NCBI RefSeq assembly: GCF_020921035.1
Contig: NC_063151.1
Location: 25,488,934 to 25,552,933, forward strand
Reading direction: 5' to 3'
Source: Rhodamnia argentea
Taxonomy: Eukaryota > Streptophyta > Magnoliopsida > Myrtales > Myrtaceae
Length of the DNA: 64,000 nt
A program made the position numbers and the translations under genes. This document shows, piece by piece, positions 37,739 through 48,739 of this stretch (the first letter of the stretch is position 1; the number at the start of each line of letters is the position of its first letter). The notes under the pieces were generated by a model that searched no databases, was not told the DNA's origin, and worked only from the letters and a program-made list of their open reading frames with translations.

Positions 37739-39210
37739 TTTTTTTTTTTTGGGTGAAGTAAGTGTGTATAGAACTTTTCAAAAAGCTAGGTACAAGTAAA
37801 AACCGGACACAAAAATCATGAACCATGGATGGCGCCGTGTGCCAGCGAGGGTTCAACGGTGAACCGGTTGCAAAATACAAAGCATCGTGTAGGATGCATA
37901 CACCCGGGACAGAGTGGACAAAGAGAAACAAGACAAGGCTAAACATGCAGCCCAAACAAAGCAAGAGGAAAGCTGGAAAATAGAGGGACTACAACAGAAA
38001 AGAGAACCCCAAAGCACCGAAATAACAGCACCTAAACATAGAGGTGTACAAAAGGGAGAGGATGATTTTGGAGAGCATGGTCCAAGCCCGAGAAACCACC
38101 GAAGAGGTAAAGCATTGATCGAGGTCAAAGCTGGTAAAACCGAGCAACGGCTATATTGTAGCTTTCTGAGCAGCAGAGAAGGAGGCCATGAAAGAGCGGC
38201 CGTAAGTGTCGAGCAGAAAGGATCATCACCAATAGCAGCAGCACGTGACCTAGATGGCGTAAAAAAGGTAGAGAAGAAGCCAGCAGCGGGAAAGGAAGAA
38301 CAAGCACTCCAGGGTAGCATAGCACAACAAAAAGTAGAAAGTTGACAGAAAGGGGACAACCGCAACAGCAAAAGGAACCAAGCCCACACCGAAGGAAAAA
38401 CGGAGAAACAAAGCAAAGAGGCAACAGAAAAAGAGGAGGAAAGGTAAAAACAAAAGGAGCAATAGACTCCGCAACAACAAAAAGAAGGACATCGGAGAAG
38501 AGAAAGAAGTCCGGGAGAAGCAGCAAGAAGCGTTGATCAGCACTTGGAGCTTCAAGGCAAAAACCAGGTTGAGAGCCCCAATAACGCATGGAGTCCAAGA
38601 AAGGACAACGGCAAATGCAATCCAGCGAGAAGAAATCGAGTTGAAGCTTAAACCCGAGCAAGAGCAAAAGTGTTTCTGATGCAGCAGGGCGTGACAACGA
38701 TGAACTAACAACCGCAGGAGAGTAGCATAACGGGATCAACATGTCATTCAAAAGGTAAAGAATAAGGTAGATAAGAGGGTCAGCAGTATAAGTGGACGGA
38801 AAACCAGTCCGGAGAAACCGAGAGCGGCAGATTAAAACAGACGAGAAAGGAGAAGCAGCATCCTCAGAGCAAATAAAACATAGCAGAAGTAGCGAAGTCC
38901 CGGATGGACATCCCCATGACCAATGTAAGCTCCAATCGGGAAGGCGTGTAGGGAAAAAACCCAAAGTATCGGTAGACTTCAGCTTGGTGCAAGAATAAGA
39001 AAAAAGGATCCTCGGTACTACCAGCCCACAACAAAAGAAATAAGCGACTTCCCGTATAGAGTTTGGCAGAAGAAATTTGGTCTTCGGCAGATGGGAGATC
39101 GACAGGGGTAAAAACACAAGTAACAACAATACAGAGATTCAGTAGTATAAACAACAAGCGGTGGACGTAAAGCTGGAGCATGGGCTGCCTAAAGACCTGT
39201 CAACAATCTT
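37739..39210 (-). mobile_element. Non-LTR retroposon nested in the MULE, 17-bp target duplication
   Basis: The heptadecamer AAGAAAGACAATTCATT occurs immediately left (37722-37738) and right (39211-39227) of this segment. The left end is a T run followed by GGGTG, which is a poly(A) tail on the minus strand, so the element reads right to left. This is the classic signature of target-primed insertion by LINE machinery. The 1.47-kb body is strongly purine-rich on the plus strand and opens a 334-codon minus frame (38125-39129) of low complexity that I cannot assign. It may be a 5'-truncated LINE or a retrocopied RNA. Confidence 0.8.
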
Positions 39211-39295
39211 AAGAAAGACAATTCATTATCCTCTAAGTTTCTTTAAAATCACAATAAAACAAGTTCTACATAACCATCAAGATTGATTGCTATAA

Positions 39296-39774
39296 TTACC
39301 TATATAGTAACATAGAAATCACAATTCCAAGAAGGAAAGATATGACGACTCCATATATTATTAGTAGTGGCATAATAAAGTCTATTTTTCCTCTAACTTC
39401 CTTCAATTCTCCTTTCATGATTGTCCATTCTTCATTTTGGCTTGATGCCACTCCAGAAATGATTGCGTCCACATTTTTAGGTGAATACAACCTGCATTCC
39501 TCAATATAATCTTCAACCCATTGCACAAACCCCCGACAATTATCTGTTTGAACAAAAAAAACGTAAGGTAAGCAATATCAAGTATTACATATGTCACTAC
39601 GTACACAATATAGTAAATTGATACACTTACATTACAAGTCGAGGCATAATATGATCTTCCTTGATTAATCGGATTCTTTTGTACTTTTTTAACCGTGCAT
39701 AGTTTCCCTTGAGGACATGGACATATCTTAGATGGAAAATCAACCGACCAATTTGAAGATCCTCGAGATGTCAT
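39296..39774 (-). CDS. GRF-zinc-finger-like transmembrane protein carried by the MULE
   Basis: Two-exon gene, exon 1 39636-39774 and exon 2 39296-39543 (387 nt, 128 residues); the join uses donor gtaatg to keep phase, although a better donor (gtaagt at 39630) would shift frame. The N-terminal part has CPCPQGKLC, then NPINQGRSYYAS and NCRGFVQWVED, which is the layout of a GRF-type zinc ribbon (CxC, GRxYY, C-x-F-x-W), though the Cys that usually follows the Tyr pair appears to be Ser. A charged helical stretch and a C-terminal membrane segment (about residues 104-125) follow. It is convergent with the transposase and starts 173 bp inside the right TIR, like mudrB in MuDR. Function unknown. Confidence 0.65.
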
Positions 39775-39946
39775 GCTAAAACAATAATATCATATAATCA
39801 AATTTAGATTAGATAATCAAGCACAACATTCTAATTCAATAGGTTAAGCAAATAGGAGGAAGTGTAAACTTTAATTCGGTTACTTCAATACCATGCTCAC
39901 AAGAACAAACATACAGAGATGCAGCTAAACATCAAAGGTTGATCAT

Positions 39947-41065
39947 GCGCTTCTAAATCAGTATTACAACAATGACCTCAACGTTGTTGCCTTTCACAAA
40001 CCGAAGCAAAAGAAAAGGTTGAGCTAAGACGAGTTAAAGCAATCAACGGTTTTATAGTTAAAGCAATCAACGGTTCTAAATTAGCATTACAGCAATGACC
40101 TCAACGTTTTATAGTGACTTCATGGTCAGCGGCAATAAAGAAGATTGAAGCAAAATGACCCAAGATCAGCTATGCGTAAAAGCGGAATGCACCGCATCGG
40201 TTTGTAGTTCCCCCTTCTCAAACAAATAGCAACAACAACTACCAATCCCCAAAAGTGACACGATTAATGTGGTTTCCAAATGCCGCAACACCCATATGTT
40301 CTAGAAAAGTCAAAGAACTCATCTCCTTCCCATGTAACAATGCCCAACTTTTGCAAACTATGTGCAAGCAACATCGAGCAAAAATTCATTACTCGAGCAG
40401 TGGTATTCAATCAAAGACAGCATTGAAACAACCGAACACGAAATCACCATTTGCTTAAGAAGCGCGGCGAGAAGGAGAACGCGAGAAGGAAGCGAAGTGA
40501 GCAAACCTGGGTTTGGCACGAGAGTTCTCCAATCTGTTGGACCGGCGTTCGCGAGCACAGCGAGAAGGAACCGAAGCGAGAACTAGAGGCCAGCGAACCT
40601 TCAGTCAAACACAACATTGAAACGATTGAACACGAAATCACCATTCGCTTAAGAAGCGCAACGAGAAGGAGAACACGAGAAGGAAGCGAAATGAGCGAAC
40701 CCGGGTTTGGCGTGAGAGGTCTCGAATCTGTTGGACCGGCGTTCCCGAGCACAAGGAAAAGAAACTGAAGCGGGAACCAAAGGCCAGCGATTGGATTGTC
40801 GTTCGTGCGAGGAGAAAAAGGAGGAACAAATTTGAAAAGAGGAGAGAGAGGTGGGAGGGAAGGCATTTAATGTTTGAGTGTTGCAGGAGAATATGTAGAA
40901 CATCAGGGGCGTAGCAGAGGAGAGAGGAAATTTTGAGCGGCTAATATTTTCTTTTTCGTTTCTCTCTCCTCCCCGCCACGTGTCGAGTTTTCAGTGGTCC
41001 AGATATGCTCTTCTATGCCACATGTGATGTTGACGTGGACTTCAACAACCACTAAATATTTTCTC
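39947..41065 (-). repeat. Right terminal inverted repeat of the MULE
   Basis: Reverse complement of the left TIR (32057-33167), including the internal duplication of about 190 bp, with scattered substitutions and small indels. It ends AATATTTTCTC immediately before the 9-bp target duplication. It probably serves as promoter and leader for the GRF-type gene on the minus strand. Confidence 0.9.
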
Positions 41066-42312
41066 CTCACCCACACCCAACCGCGCGCGCACACACAGAC
41101 AAAATAAAAAACCAAAAAAAAAAAGGAAGAAAGTGAGAACGTGGGCCCTCCTATTTTCTCTTATCTTACGATAGAACCAAGTCGAAAGCCCTAGAAAGCT
41201 CTTAATTTCTCATATCACAACAAACATATTTATCCTGCACACTAAGAATTCAATTCTTAATTATGGGTGCTCCTCTGTGTTACTTAACATTGGGCAATGG
41301 CCTAAAACGAGTGAGAAAATTATCAAAAAAAAAATTGTCAAATTTATTATAATTATATCAATTTAATCTTAATTTTTTTTGTCTATTCAGTCCTAAACAT
41401 TTTACATTTATGCCAATTCAACCAATCTGGCCAATTACCGTGAACAATTTTTAATTTGATTTTTTTTCTTTTTTTCTTCTTCTTCCACCCCTAGCCGATC
41501 TCTAGGAACGCCACATTGGTGTTGGTCGACATTCACGTCAACATTGACTAGCTAAAATTGTCCGGATAAATTGAATTGACCGAAATGTAAAATGCTTAGG
41601 ACTGAATTGGCAAAAAGACAAATTTATAATTAAATTGGCACAATTACTATTAGTTAAGACTTTTCTTTTTTGGCAGTTTTTATCGTATAAAACATCTCTT
41701 CAGCTCTTCACTAGCACCGGCAAAGCACCAATCGGGGCATTTGAGTTCCGAAAGAGGGAGAGTTTAAATCGAGATCTTAGAAAATGTGACATTTAAAGGA
41801 TCGTATCGTGGTTCTCTATTATCGACTATAAAACTACGAATATGCACATCACACTTTATCAGGATATTTAGAGAGAAGTTTGAAATGAAATTAGCGATGC
41901 GGTTTGCTTGACAATTCTATCCGGACAATGATGACCCGAGATAGTGATCGTTCACTTCACGACATTCACGTGAACAATTTGAACACAAAATGCATAGGGG
42001 ATGGACTTATCCTAGATTTTCCTTCAAATCCAAAAAAGTTTTCTGATTTTGGGAACATCAATATTTCGCGGATTTAAGGCTTGATAATATCTTAATATGT
42101 GATTAAAATACCAAAAAATGAAAAGATAATCAGAAAAAAAAGTTGAAAATCGAAATACGTTTGGTAATTGACGGGTAATATTCAGTATTCAGCCAAACAC
42201 AATGGAAAGGCAAGGAAAGAAAGTAACAAATCGACTCGATTTCAAATTGAATTGCAGTGGAGCAGAGGGGGAAAGGAGTAATCTTACGAGACAGTGGAAG
42301 GCCGAGTCAGCA

Positions 42313-42410
42313 CACGTGGAGCGACGTGGCATCCTCATCATTGTGATGGAGGGGGTCCCGCAGGCTGACACATGCCATGCACGACAGCCCTTCGTCTCTC
42401 CTCTATATAA
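42313..42410 (+). promoter_or_regulatory. Core promoter of glyoxalase gene 1: G-box, ACGTGGC and TATA box
   Basis: CACGTG at 42313-42318 and ACGTGGC at 42324-42330 form a G-box/ABRE-like pair, and TATATAA lies at 42404-42410, 185 bp before the start codon. ACGTGGC and TATATA recur at matching spacing before gene 2 (47445-47451 and 47515-47520), and conservation between the duplicates supports function. ABRE-type elements respond to ABA and osmotic stress in other genes; that response here is inference. Confidence 0.6.
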
Positions 42411-42594
42411 GAGAGCCCTCAGATCCTCTCTCCCTCACAGCCACTCTTCTCCTGGCAATTGCTCAGTCTCTCTCTCTCTCACTAAAGACGGAGCAGTCCC
42501 TGAAAATTAGTCTCATCATCGGCCTTAAATCTCTCGACCCTTTTGGTGTTTTTTTGGGTGAATCGTGATAATCTTTTGGAAGAACAGAGACAGG

Positions 42595-43536
42595 ATGAAG
42601 AGCAACCCGTTGCAACTGAAGTCCCTGAACCACATCTCCTTCGTCTGCAGATCAGCCGAGGAGTCCATCGACTTTTACCAGAACGTTCTCGGCTTCGTCC
42701 CCATCCGTAGGCCCGGTTCTTTCGATTTTGATGGCGCATGGTAATTCCTTCAATCGCGCTACAACCCTGAAGAAAAAAGAGAAAAGAAAGGAAAGGAAAA
42801 CCAAACAGTTTCACATGCCTATATAACTGCCGTCTCTCTTTGTCGTAAAGATTCGTGCTTTTTCAATGATTTGTGCACTGGTTCTATATGTGTTTTGCGA
42901 TGCGTTCACGTCTACTGTTCTTATGTAGGCCCTGGATCATTGGATTATGATGGGGGGGAATGTGGTAATTGCAATAAAAATGAATTACCAAATTTCGCCT
43001 GCCTAATTTCTTGATCGACGAAACTCATGCCATTCTGCTTTTCTCTGTGTTGTTCTGGGTAAATCCGTTTACAGGCTCTTTGGTTTTGGAATGGGGATCC
43101 ACCTGTTGCAGTCGGAGGACCCTGAAACTATGCCGAAGAAGACTGAGATTAACCCTAAAGACAACCACATCTCTTTCCAGGTAAAATTTTTCCCAAAAAG
43201 AATCCTAACTACCCTGTATTTTCGGTTTTGGCAGAGCTTAATCTGAACTTTTGAGTTATGATGAATGGTTGTCTTGGTATGCAGTGCGAGAGCATGGGGG
43301 CAGTGGAGAAGAAGCTGAAGGAGATGGGAATCGACTACGTGCGGGCGAGAGTAGAGGAAGGGGGGATCCAGGTGGACCAGCTCTTCTTCCACGACCCCGA
43401 CGGTTTCATGATCGAGATTTGCAACTGCGACAGCCTCCCAGTCATCCCGCTGGCCGGCGAGGTTGCCCGCTCCTGCTCCCGGGTCAACAGCCTACAGATG
43501 CCGCAGCCCCGGGTCAAGCAGGTGCTCCAGCAGTAG
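42595..43536 (+). CDS. Glyoxalase I-like VOC superfamily protein, copy 1
   Basis: Member of the vicinal-oxygen-chelate (glyoxalase I-like, GLYI4/GLYI7-type) family, linked to methylglyoxal and stress metabolism in plants. Proposed join 42595-42740, 43075-43180, 43285-43536 gives 167 residues. The VOC pattern is visible as NHISF near the N-terminus (H13), GIHLL (H58), KDNHISFQ (H80) and FMIEICNC (E128), the usual places of metal ligands. ATG 42595 is used because it is the first in-frame ATG and is conserved in copies 2 and 3. Copies 2 and 3 have the same intron positions. Whether this subgroup has true lactoylglutathione lyase activity is not settled by sequence. Confidence 0.93.
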
Positions 43537-45281
43537 GAGCATCCGATCAAGTTCCCCTCCCAAAGGATGGCAAGAGATATGGCAAAACCTTTTTGTCTCC
43601 TCGGGTTTGCTTAATTCGAATTTCCGAGCTTAGACATTTCACAAGTTTGTGCCTTTTCTAGTTGATTTTTGCCTCCAAGTACCCACCCTCCTTCCACTCA
43701 ATCCAAATCTCAAATCTAGTTCAAATTGATTCTGGAAATTGCAATTTGCCCTTTTCGCTCCATGCCCCCGTGCCACCTCTCAATATCTCTATATGCTTTC
43801 GAGTCAAACTGGAAATGCGAAACTCGATCAAGTACGCTCTCTCAAAGATGAACTCCGCCTGTCGCACAGTTCAGAAGTGCGTCTCGCAATTATATTTCGA
43901 GATTCAGACCTTCTTCTGAATAACAGGCACGTAATTATTTCAAGCGAATTTTTTTATGGAAAGAAAGATGTTCATTTCATATTAAAAAGAAATACTTGAT
44001 CTACTTGCTTGTTCTTTAAGAACGGATCTGTCATTCATTCAAGTATAATCGGTGACCGTTCATTAAACTTCACATCACCATCAGTAATAAGCACATAAAA
44101 AAATCTATTTTCAGTGGCTATGATTCTGCTCTGATTTAGTATCTCGAGTAGTTACAGTTTCGCCTTGGTTGAAAAAGTACAGAAATCTCATATCAATATC
44201 GAGACCGTGAAAGAAGATCACTCAAATCTAGTCTAACTCGAGATATTGGTAGGTGGTCTCCTTTCGAAATTAAATGGGTCAGACCTAATCTGATCACAAG
44301 GACCCCTTTTCATGTGCATATTCTCTTTCTGTTTCATATGCATCCACTATACTAATAAACCCCTTTTGATTTTTGTCTGTGGGGTAGATTGGGGTTTGAT
44401 GACTTGAGGCTTAATCTGCACTAATCATGCGACATTTAAGGAGAATCAATTCGTCGATGACAGACAAGCAACGAATTACTTAAATCAATCTGCCCAACGA
44501 AAAAAAAAAAAGAAAAAGAAAATTAGGGTGAGTGTAATCATAGCTGGTGAAAGCAAGGGACTACTAAACATGCAACCTTCCTGTCTTAATCACTCGTGCT
44601 TCGTTTAATCTTATTTAGTATTGGTACGATGTCAGGATCGAGAAAAAGCAATTGCGTGATGCACTTCCCCTCGACCAAAGTCTCCATCGGTCGCCCTTGT
44701 TCTACTTGTCAGCATCAAGCAAGTTAAGTTCGGCTACTAGTTTGCTTTTGCATAATACCATTTAAAACTACTAACAGTAAAGTAGAGATAGATAACATAG
44801 AGAACAGAAAGAGAGATTTTGCATTGATGCTTATATTGATTTCTCTCGTTGATTATCTATAAAGAGATAATATGTTTATATACACTTGTAAAGAATCTGT
44901 ATAACAAATTCAGTTAAAGTTTGAATGAAATTGAATGAGTTACAAATAATGAGCTATAAATGTGGAGAGGAGCCGGAAATATCTCTTTCGATCTATTTTC
45001 TTTCAACCGATTCTTGTTGACACTATGCGAGACAGGAAAATTTAACAATCTCGTGGACATGGTGCACCCAATTTTTGGCTACCTAGCAATTACACGACGT
45101 GGCTTGAGTACTTCGTTCTTTTTCGCTAATGCTCTCTGTGCGTTAAAATAGATAGACCAAAGTCCACGTTCGCAAGCATCATCTCGAGAGTTGCTTGTCG
45201 TGTTGCTCCAAGAATCGATTTAAAAAGAGGTACTCGTACTTACCTCGACAGTCGGGTTCCCCGGTGGTCGGGCGCTCAAAT

Positions 45282-46032
45282 TAAGGGTAATTGGTTCTAA
45301 GTCCGGTCATGTCCCCACCCAAGAACCGGAAAACCGACCATTCCCAGTTTCCGGAGTCGTGAACCTAACCATCTAGTCCGGTCTGGTTCTCGGGCAGTCC
45401 AAGAAAACTGATCGAAATTGATTTTTGAGAAGCCTAGCTCCTCTTCTCAGCATGGATTGCAGGACTTCATTGCTGTGTGGATTGCACTTGCAGGACTTCA
45501 TTGCTTGGATTGCAGGACTTCATTGCTGCAAGCGATGTTAAATTTTAAGAAAACCTATCTCCTGTTATCAGCAGTTTATCTGCACACAAGTCTAATAGCC
45601 AATAGGAATTGATTTTTGTTTCCACCTTGCTTCTTTCGTAATGTTGGTGACTTTGTGAAAATTGTGTTATTCGATCAGACAAAAAGTTATTTTCTCCGAA
45701 TCTGGGTTCTGGACACTAAACTGATCTTCCTCTAGTACCATACACTAATGCTTAATATTTGCAATTCTTCTAGGAGAGGGAAATAGTAAAGACACGTGAG
45801 AGAGCGAGAGTCTTGTGAAAATACTAATTAGGTTTATATGTTTCTTTTATTTTTTTGTTGAAGAAAATCCCTGTTCGATTCCCCTCGGAATAGGGAATCG
45901 GACCGTCCGGTCTCCAGTTCCATTTTTAGGAATCGGAAACTGGACCGGTGCCTCTAAGAACCAGACCAACTTGGCCGATTTGGTCTGATTCAATTTTTTT
46001 TGGCTCGAACGATCTGTCTTGTCCATCCCTAA
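45282..46032. mobile_element. hAT-like non-autonomous element, block B only
   Basis: Block A lacks this 751-bp segment. The ends are short inverted repeats (TAAGGGT at the left, ATCCCTAA at the right), and inside them are inverted arms rich in CCGGT/ACCGG and GGTTC/GAACC motifs. Octamers GCTCAAAT (45274-45281) and ACTCAAAT (46033-46040) flank it with 7 of 8 matches. It belongs to the same general group as the element at 30682-31872; a lone related arm is at about 46940-47060. Confidence 0.65.
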
Positions 46033-47444
46033 ACTCAAATCGTCTATTTAAAAACTACGTCCAGCTTGTAATCAACTGGTCGTAATCACCGAGCCCACTT
46101 AGTGCACGGGGATTTGATAATCTTACTTAACGGCAATCGACCACCAATCCTAAACTCCGCTCCGTGTTTTCGTAAGTCAGTGACGAATTACTAGGAACAC
46201 CACCTTCCGATCAGGCAAAGGTCCAAAACACAGAAGTTGACAAGGATTCAATTGGTCATCCAATTGGATACGACAGCCTCACGAAGGATCAAGGATGGAA
46301 GGCTAGTGAAGCATCCAGGAGTAGATTGGCTAAACTAACAAGATTAAGCTTTAGCTTAACGAGAAAGAAGGGGGAGATCAATTATAAAAAGAGATAACTA
46401 TACGAATACTTCATGAACTTTGACTTAATATATAATGTGGTCTCGAAATTTTGATCAAATATATAATATGATTTATGAACTTTTGATTTATGTAATATAA
46501 TATCTAAACTTTTATTATTTATTCAATGTAATCTTTGAATTATATAAAAATATTTAATATCGTTTTTTTCGTTAATTGAAGATAAAAAATAATATTAAAT
46601 ATTTTCATAAAGCGAAATTAAAAATGTGCTATTATATCACGTGTGTCTTTTTGGTGATTGTGTAGCAGGCCAGACGCAGCAACAAGAAACGGAAAGATGT
46701 AGTTTCAGACGATGGGAACTCCCTCTTGACTTGTATGATTGGTCTTATGTTGTTGTCTGTCTGAGAAGGACTTGAACGTATCCCGACCGTACACGTGTTC
46801 GTCCCACAGAAAAAGAGTATACGAACGCGGGGCCCTCCTAATTTCTCTTTAATTTCCGCCGGAACCAAGTCCAAAGCCCCAGAAAGCTCGTTAATTACTA
46901 ACGATTCAATTCTTTCGTCGCGCGGGGCTCCTCCGTAGGTGTGGCCTAATGGAACCGTGGCCCGTTGATCGGTCCAGAACCGGCCCCCAAACCTCCCTTT
47001 TTTTTTTTAAACGGGTGGGAATCGGTTCGAACCCGGCAGTTCGGCCGAACCAGTCATGTCTACTCCTCCATCTTCCTTAAAACATCTCTTCAGCTCTTCA
47101 TTAGCATCGGGCGTGCATGTGCATGTCGATAGAGGAAAGATTTTAAATCGGGAACCAAGAAGTACGAGATTCAAGAAACCGCATCATGGCTTTTTGTTAC
47201 TTGACCACTCTATAGATTACGATTCTGCTCATCGTGCTCTTTCATTAGGTTGTTTTTTCATGTGTGTCTTTAGGGAGAAAATTCTTTGCCGAGCTCAAAA
47301 TTCTGCCGGGAAAGAACGAATGATGTCTAAATATAGCGGTCGTTCACGACAGATTACGTGATCAATTTTGAATTGCGGTGGGCCAGAGGAACAGAAGGGT
47401 AACCTCACGAGACAGCGGAAGGCCGAGTCAGCACGCGTGGAGCG

Positions 47445-47520
47445 ACGTGGCATCCTCATCATTATCGGCGTGCTGACACATGCCATGCACGGGCAGCCCT
47501 CCGCCTCTCTCCTTTATATA
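47445..47520 (+). promoter_or_regulatory. Core promoter of glyoxalase gene 2: ACGTGGC and TATA box
   Basis: ACGTGGC at 47445-47451 and TATATA at 47515-47520 sit at the same relative places as in gene 1, within a conserved block (GGAAGGCCGAGTCAGCAC shared). The CACGTG of gene 1 is altered to CGCGTG here, so the G-box is lost while the ACGTGGC element remains. Confidence 0.6.
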
Positions 47521-47686
47521 CGAGAGCCCCTCCGAACCTTTCTCCCTCACTCCTCTTTCTCCAGGCAATTGCTCAGCCCTGTCCCCACCAGAAAGCTGTT
47601 CCTGAAATTTAGTCTTATCATCGGCCTTAAATCTCTCGACCCTTTTGGTGTTTTCTTCGTGAATCCTGATAGTTTTTTTTGGGAAG

Positions 47687-48657
47687 ATGAGAGATAGCAT
47701 GAAGAGCAACCCGTTGCAACTGAAGTCCCTGAACCACATCTCCTTCGTCTGCAGATCAGCCGAGGAGTCCATCGACTTTTACCAGAATGTTCTCGGCTTC
47801 GTCCCCATCCGTAGGCCCGGTTCTTTCGATTTTGATGGCGCATGGTAATTCCTTCAATCGCGTTATAAACAAACACCCCCCCCCTCCCCACCCCCAAAAA
47901 AAAAAAAAAACAAGAAAAGAAACCAAACAATTTCACATGCCTGTATGACTGTCTGTCTCTTTTTGTCATAAAGATTCGAGCTTTTTCAATGATTTGTGCG
48001 CTGGTTCTATTTGTGTTTTACGATGCGTTCACGTCTACTGTTCTTATGTAGGCCCTGGATCATTGGATTTTGATGGGGGGAATGTGGTAATTGCATTGAA
48101 AATGAATTACCAAAATTCGCCTGCCTAATTTCTTGATCGATAAAACTCACGCCTTTCTGCTTTTTTCTCTTTGGTTTTGGTTGCAACCTGTTTACAGGCT
48201 CTTTGGTTTTGGAATCGGTATCCATCTGTTGCAGTCGGAGGACCCCGAAAGTATGCCGAAGAAGACTGAGATCAACCCGAAAGACAACCACATCTCTTTC
48301 CAGGTAAAATTTTCCCAGGAGAGTCGCAACTGCCCTGTATTTTCGTTTTTGGCAGAGCTTAATCTGAACTTTCGAGTTATGATGAATGGTTGTTTTGGTG
48401 TGCAGTGCGAGAGCATGGGGGCAGTGGAGAAGAAGCTGAAGGAGATGGGAATCGACTACGTGCGGGCGAGAGTAGAGGAAGGGGGGATCCAGGTGGACCA
48501 GCTCTTCTTCCACGACCCCGACGGGTTCATGATCGAGATTTGCAACTGCGACAGCCTCCCCGTCATCCCGCTGGCCGGCGAGGTTGCCCGCTCCTGCTCC
48601 CGGGTCAACAGCCTCCAGATGCTGCAGCCCCGGATCAAGCAGGTGCTCCAGCAGTAG
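47687..48657 (+). CDS. Glyoxalase I-like VOC superfamily protein, copy 2
   Basis: Tandem duplicate of copy 1 with identical gene structure: exon 1 to 47844, then 48198-48303 and 48406-48657. The first ATG (47687) is in frame and adds four residues (171 in all); the ATG shared with the sister copies is 47699 (167 residues), so either may be used. The coding sequence differs from copy 1 at only a few sites (for example MGIG/IGIH and the PQPR/LQPR region), and metal-ligand positions are unchanged. The promoter region is conserved with copy 1. Near identity of the third exons suggests recent duplication or gene conversion. Confidence 0.93.
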
Positions 48658-48739
48658 GAGCATCTGATCAAGGCAACCCCACCTGCCCCCCCAAAAACAA
48701 AAGAAAAAAGAAAAAAAGGACGAGCTTTCAATCTCAAGC

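Larger units (their letters stand above)
32057..41065. mobile_element. Mutator-like element (MULE), 9,009 bp, long TIRs and perfect 9-bp target duplication
   Basis: Both ends begin GAGAAAATATT (left) and its reverse complement (right), and the inverted repeats run for about 1.1 kb. The nonamer CTCACCCAC flanks the element exactly on both sides (32048-32056 and 41066-41074), the hallmark MULE target duplication. Inside are a FAR1-type MULE transposase (33348-35535, +), a convergent GRF-zinc-finger/transmembrane gene (39296-39774, -), a 138-bp direct repeat, and a nested retroposon (37739-39210). It interrupts the distal upstream region of glyoxalase gene 1 and is absent from block B. The perfect target duplication and similar TIRs suggest a fairly recent insertion. 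Confidence 0.93.
27500..43580. repeat. Tandem duplication block A (contains glyoxalase gene 1)
   Basis: Sequence from about 27500 to 30670, then 31890-32050, then 41130-43536, is colinear with block B (43580-48657). Markers: the CTTTTTG..TTTGCTTAATTC region (27515 vs 43590), the GTTTAATCTTATTTAGT stretch (28214 vs 44608), CAACTGGTCG (29742 vs 46071), GAACTTGAACGTATCCCGACC (31968) against the same at 46770, and ACATCTCTTCAGCTCTTCA (41692 vs 47083), ending in the gene itself. The extra length of A is explained by inserted elements at about 28530-29635, 30682-31872 and 32057-41065. The original unit was about 5 kb. Confidence 0.8.
43581..48700. repeat. Tandem duplication block B (contains glyoxalase gene 2)
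   Basis: Colinear partner of block A, from just after the stop of glyoxalase gene 1 to the end of gene 2. It lacks the three large insertions of block A but has its own hAT-like insertion at 45282-46032. The interval 43537-47437 holds no gene; frames such as 43662-43919 are duplicated intergenic sequence. Confidence 0.8.

Noticed and set aside
38125-39129. Minus-strand open frame of 334 codons
   Set aside because: Low-complexity Leu/Phe/Ser/Cys-rich translation of a strand-asymmetric retroposon body; no family features, and overlapping frames (38250-38711, 37853-38416) are equally open.
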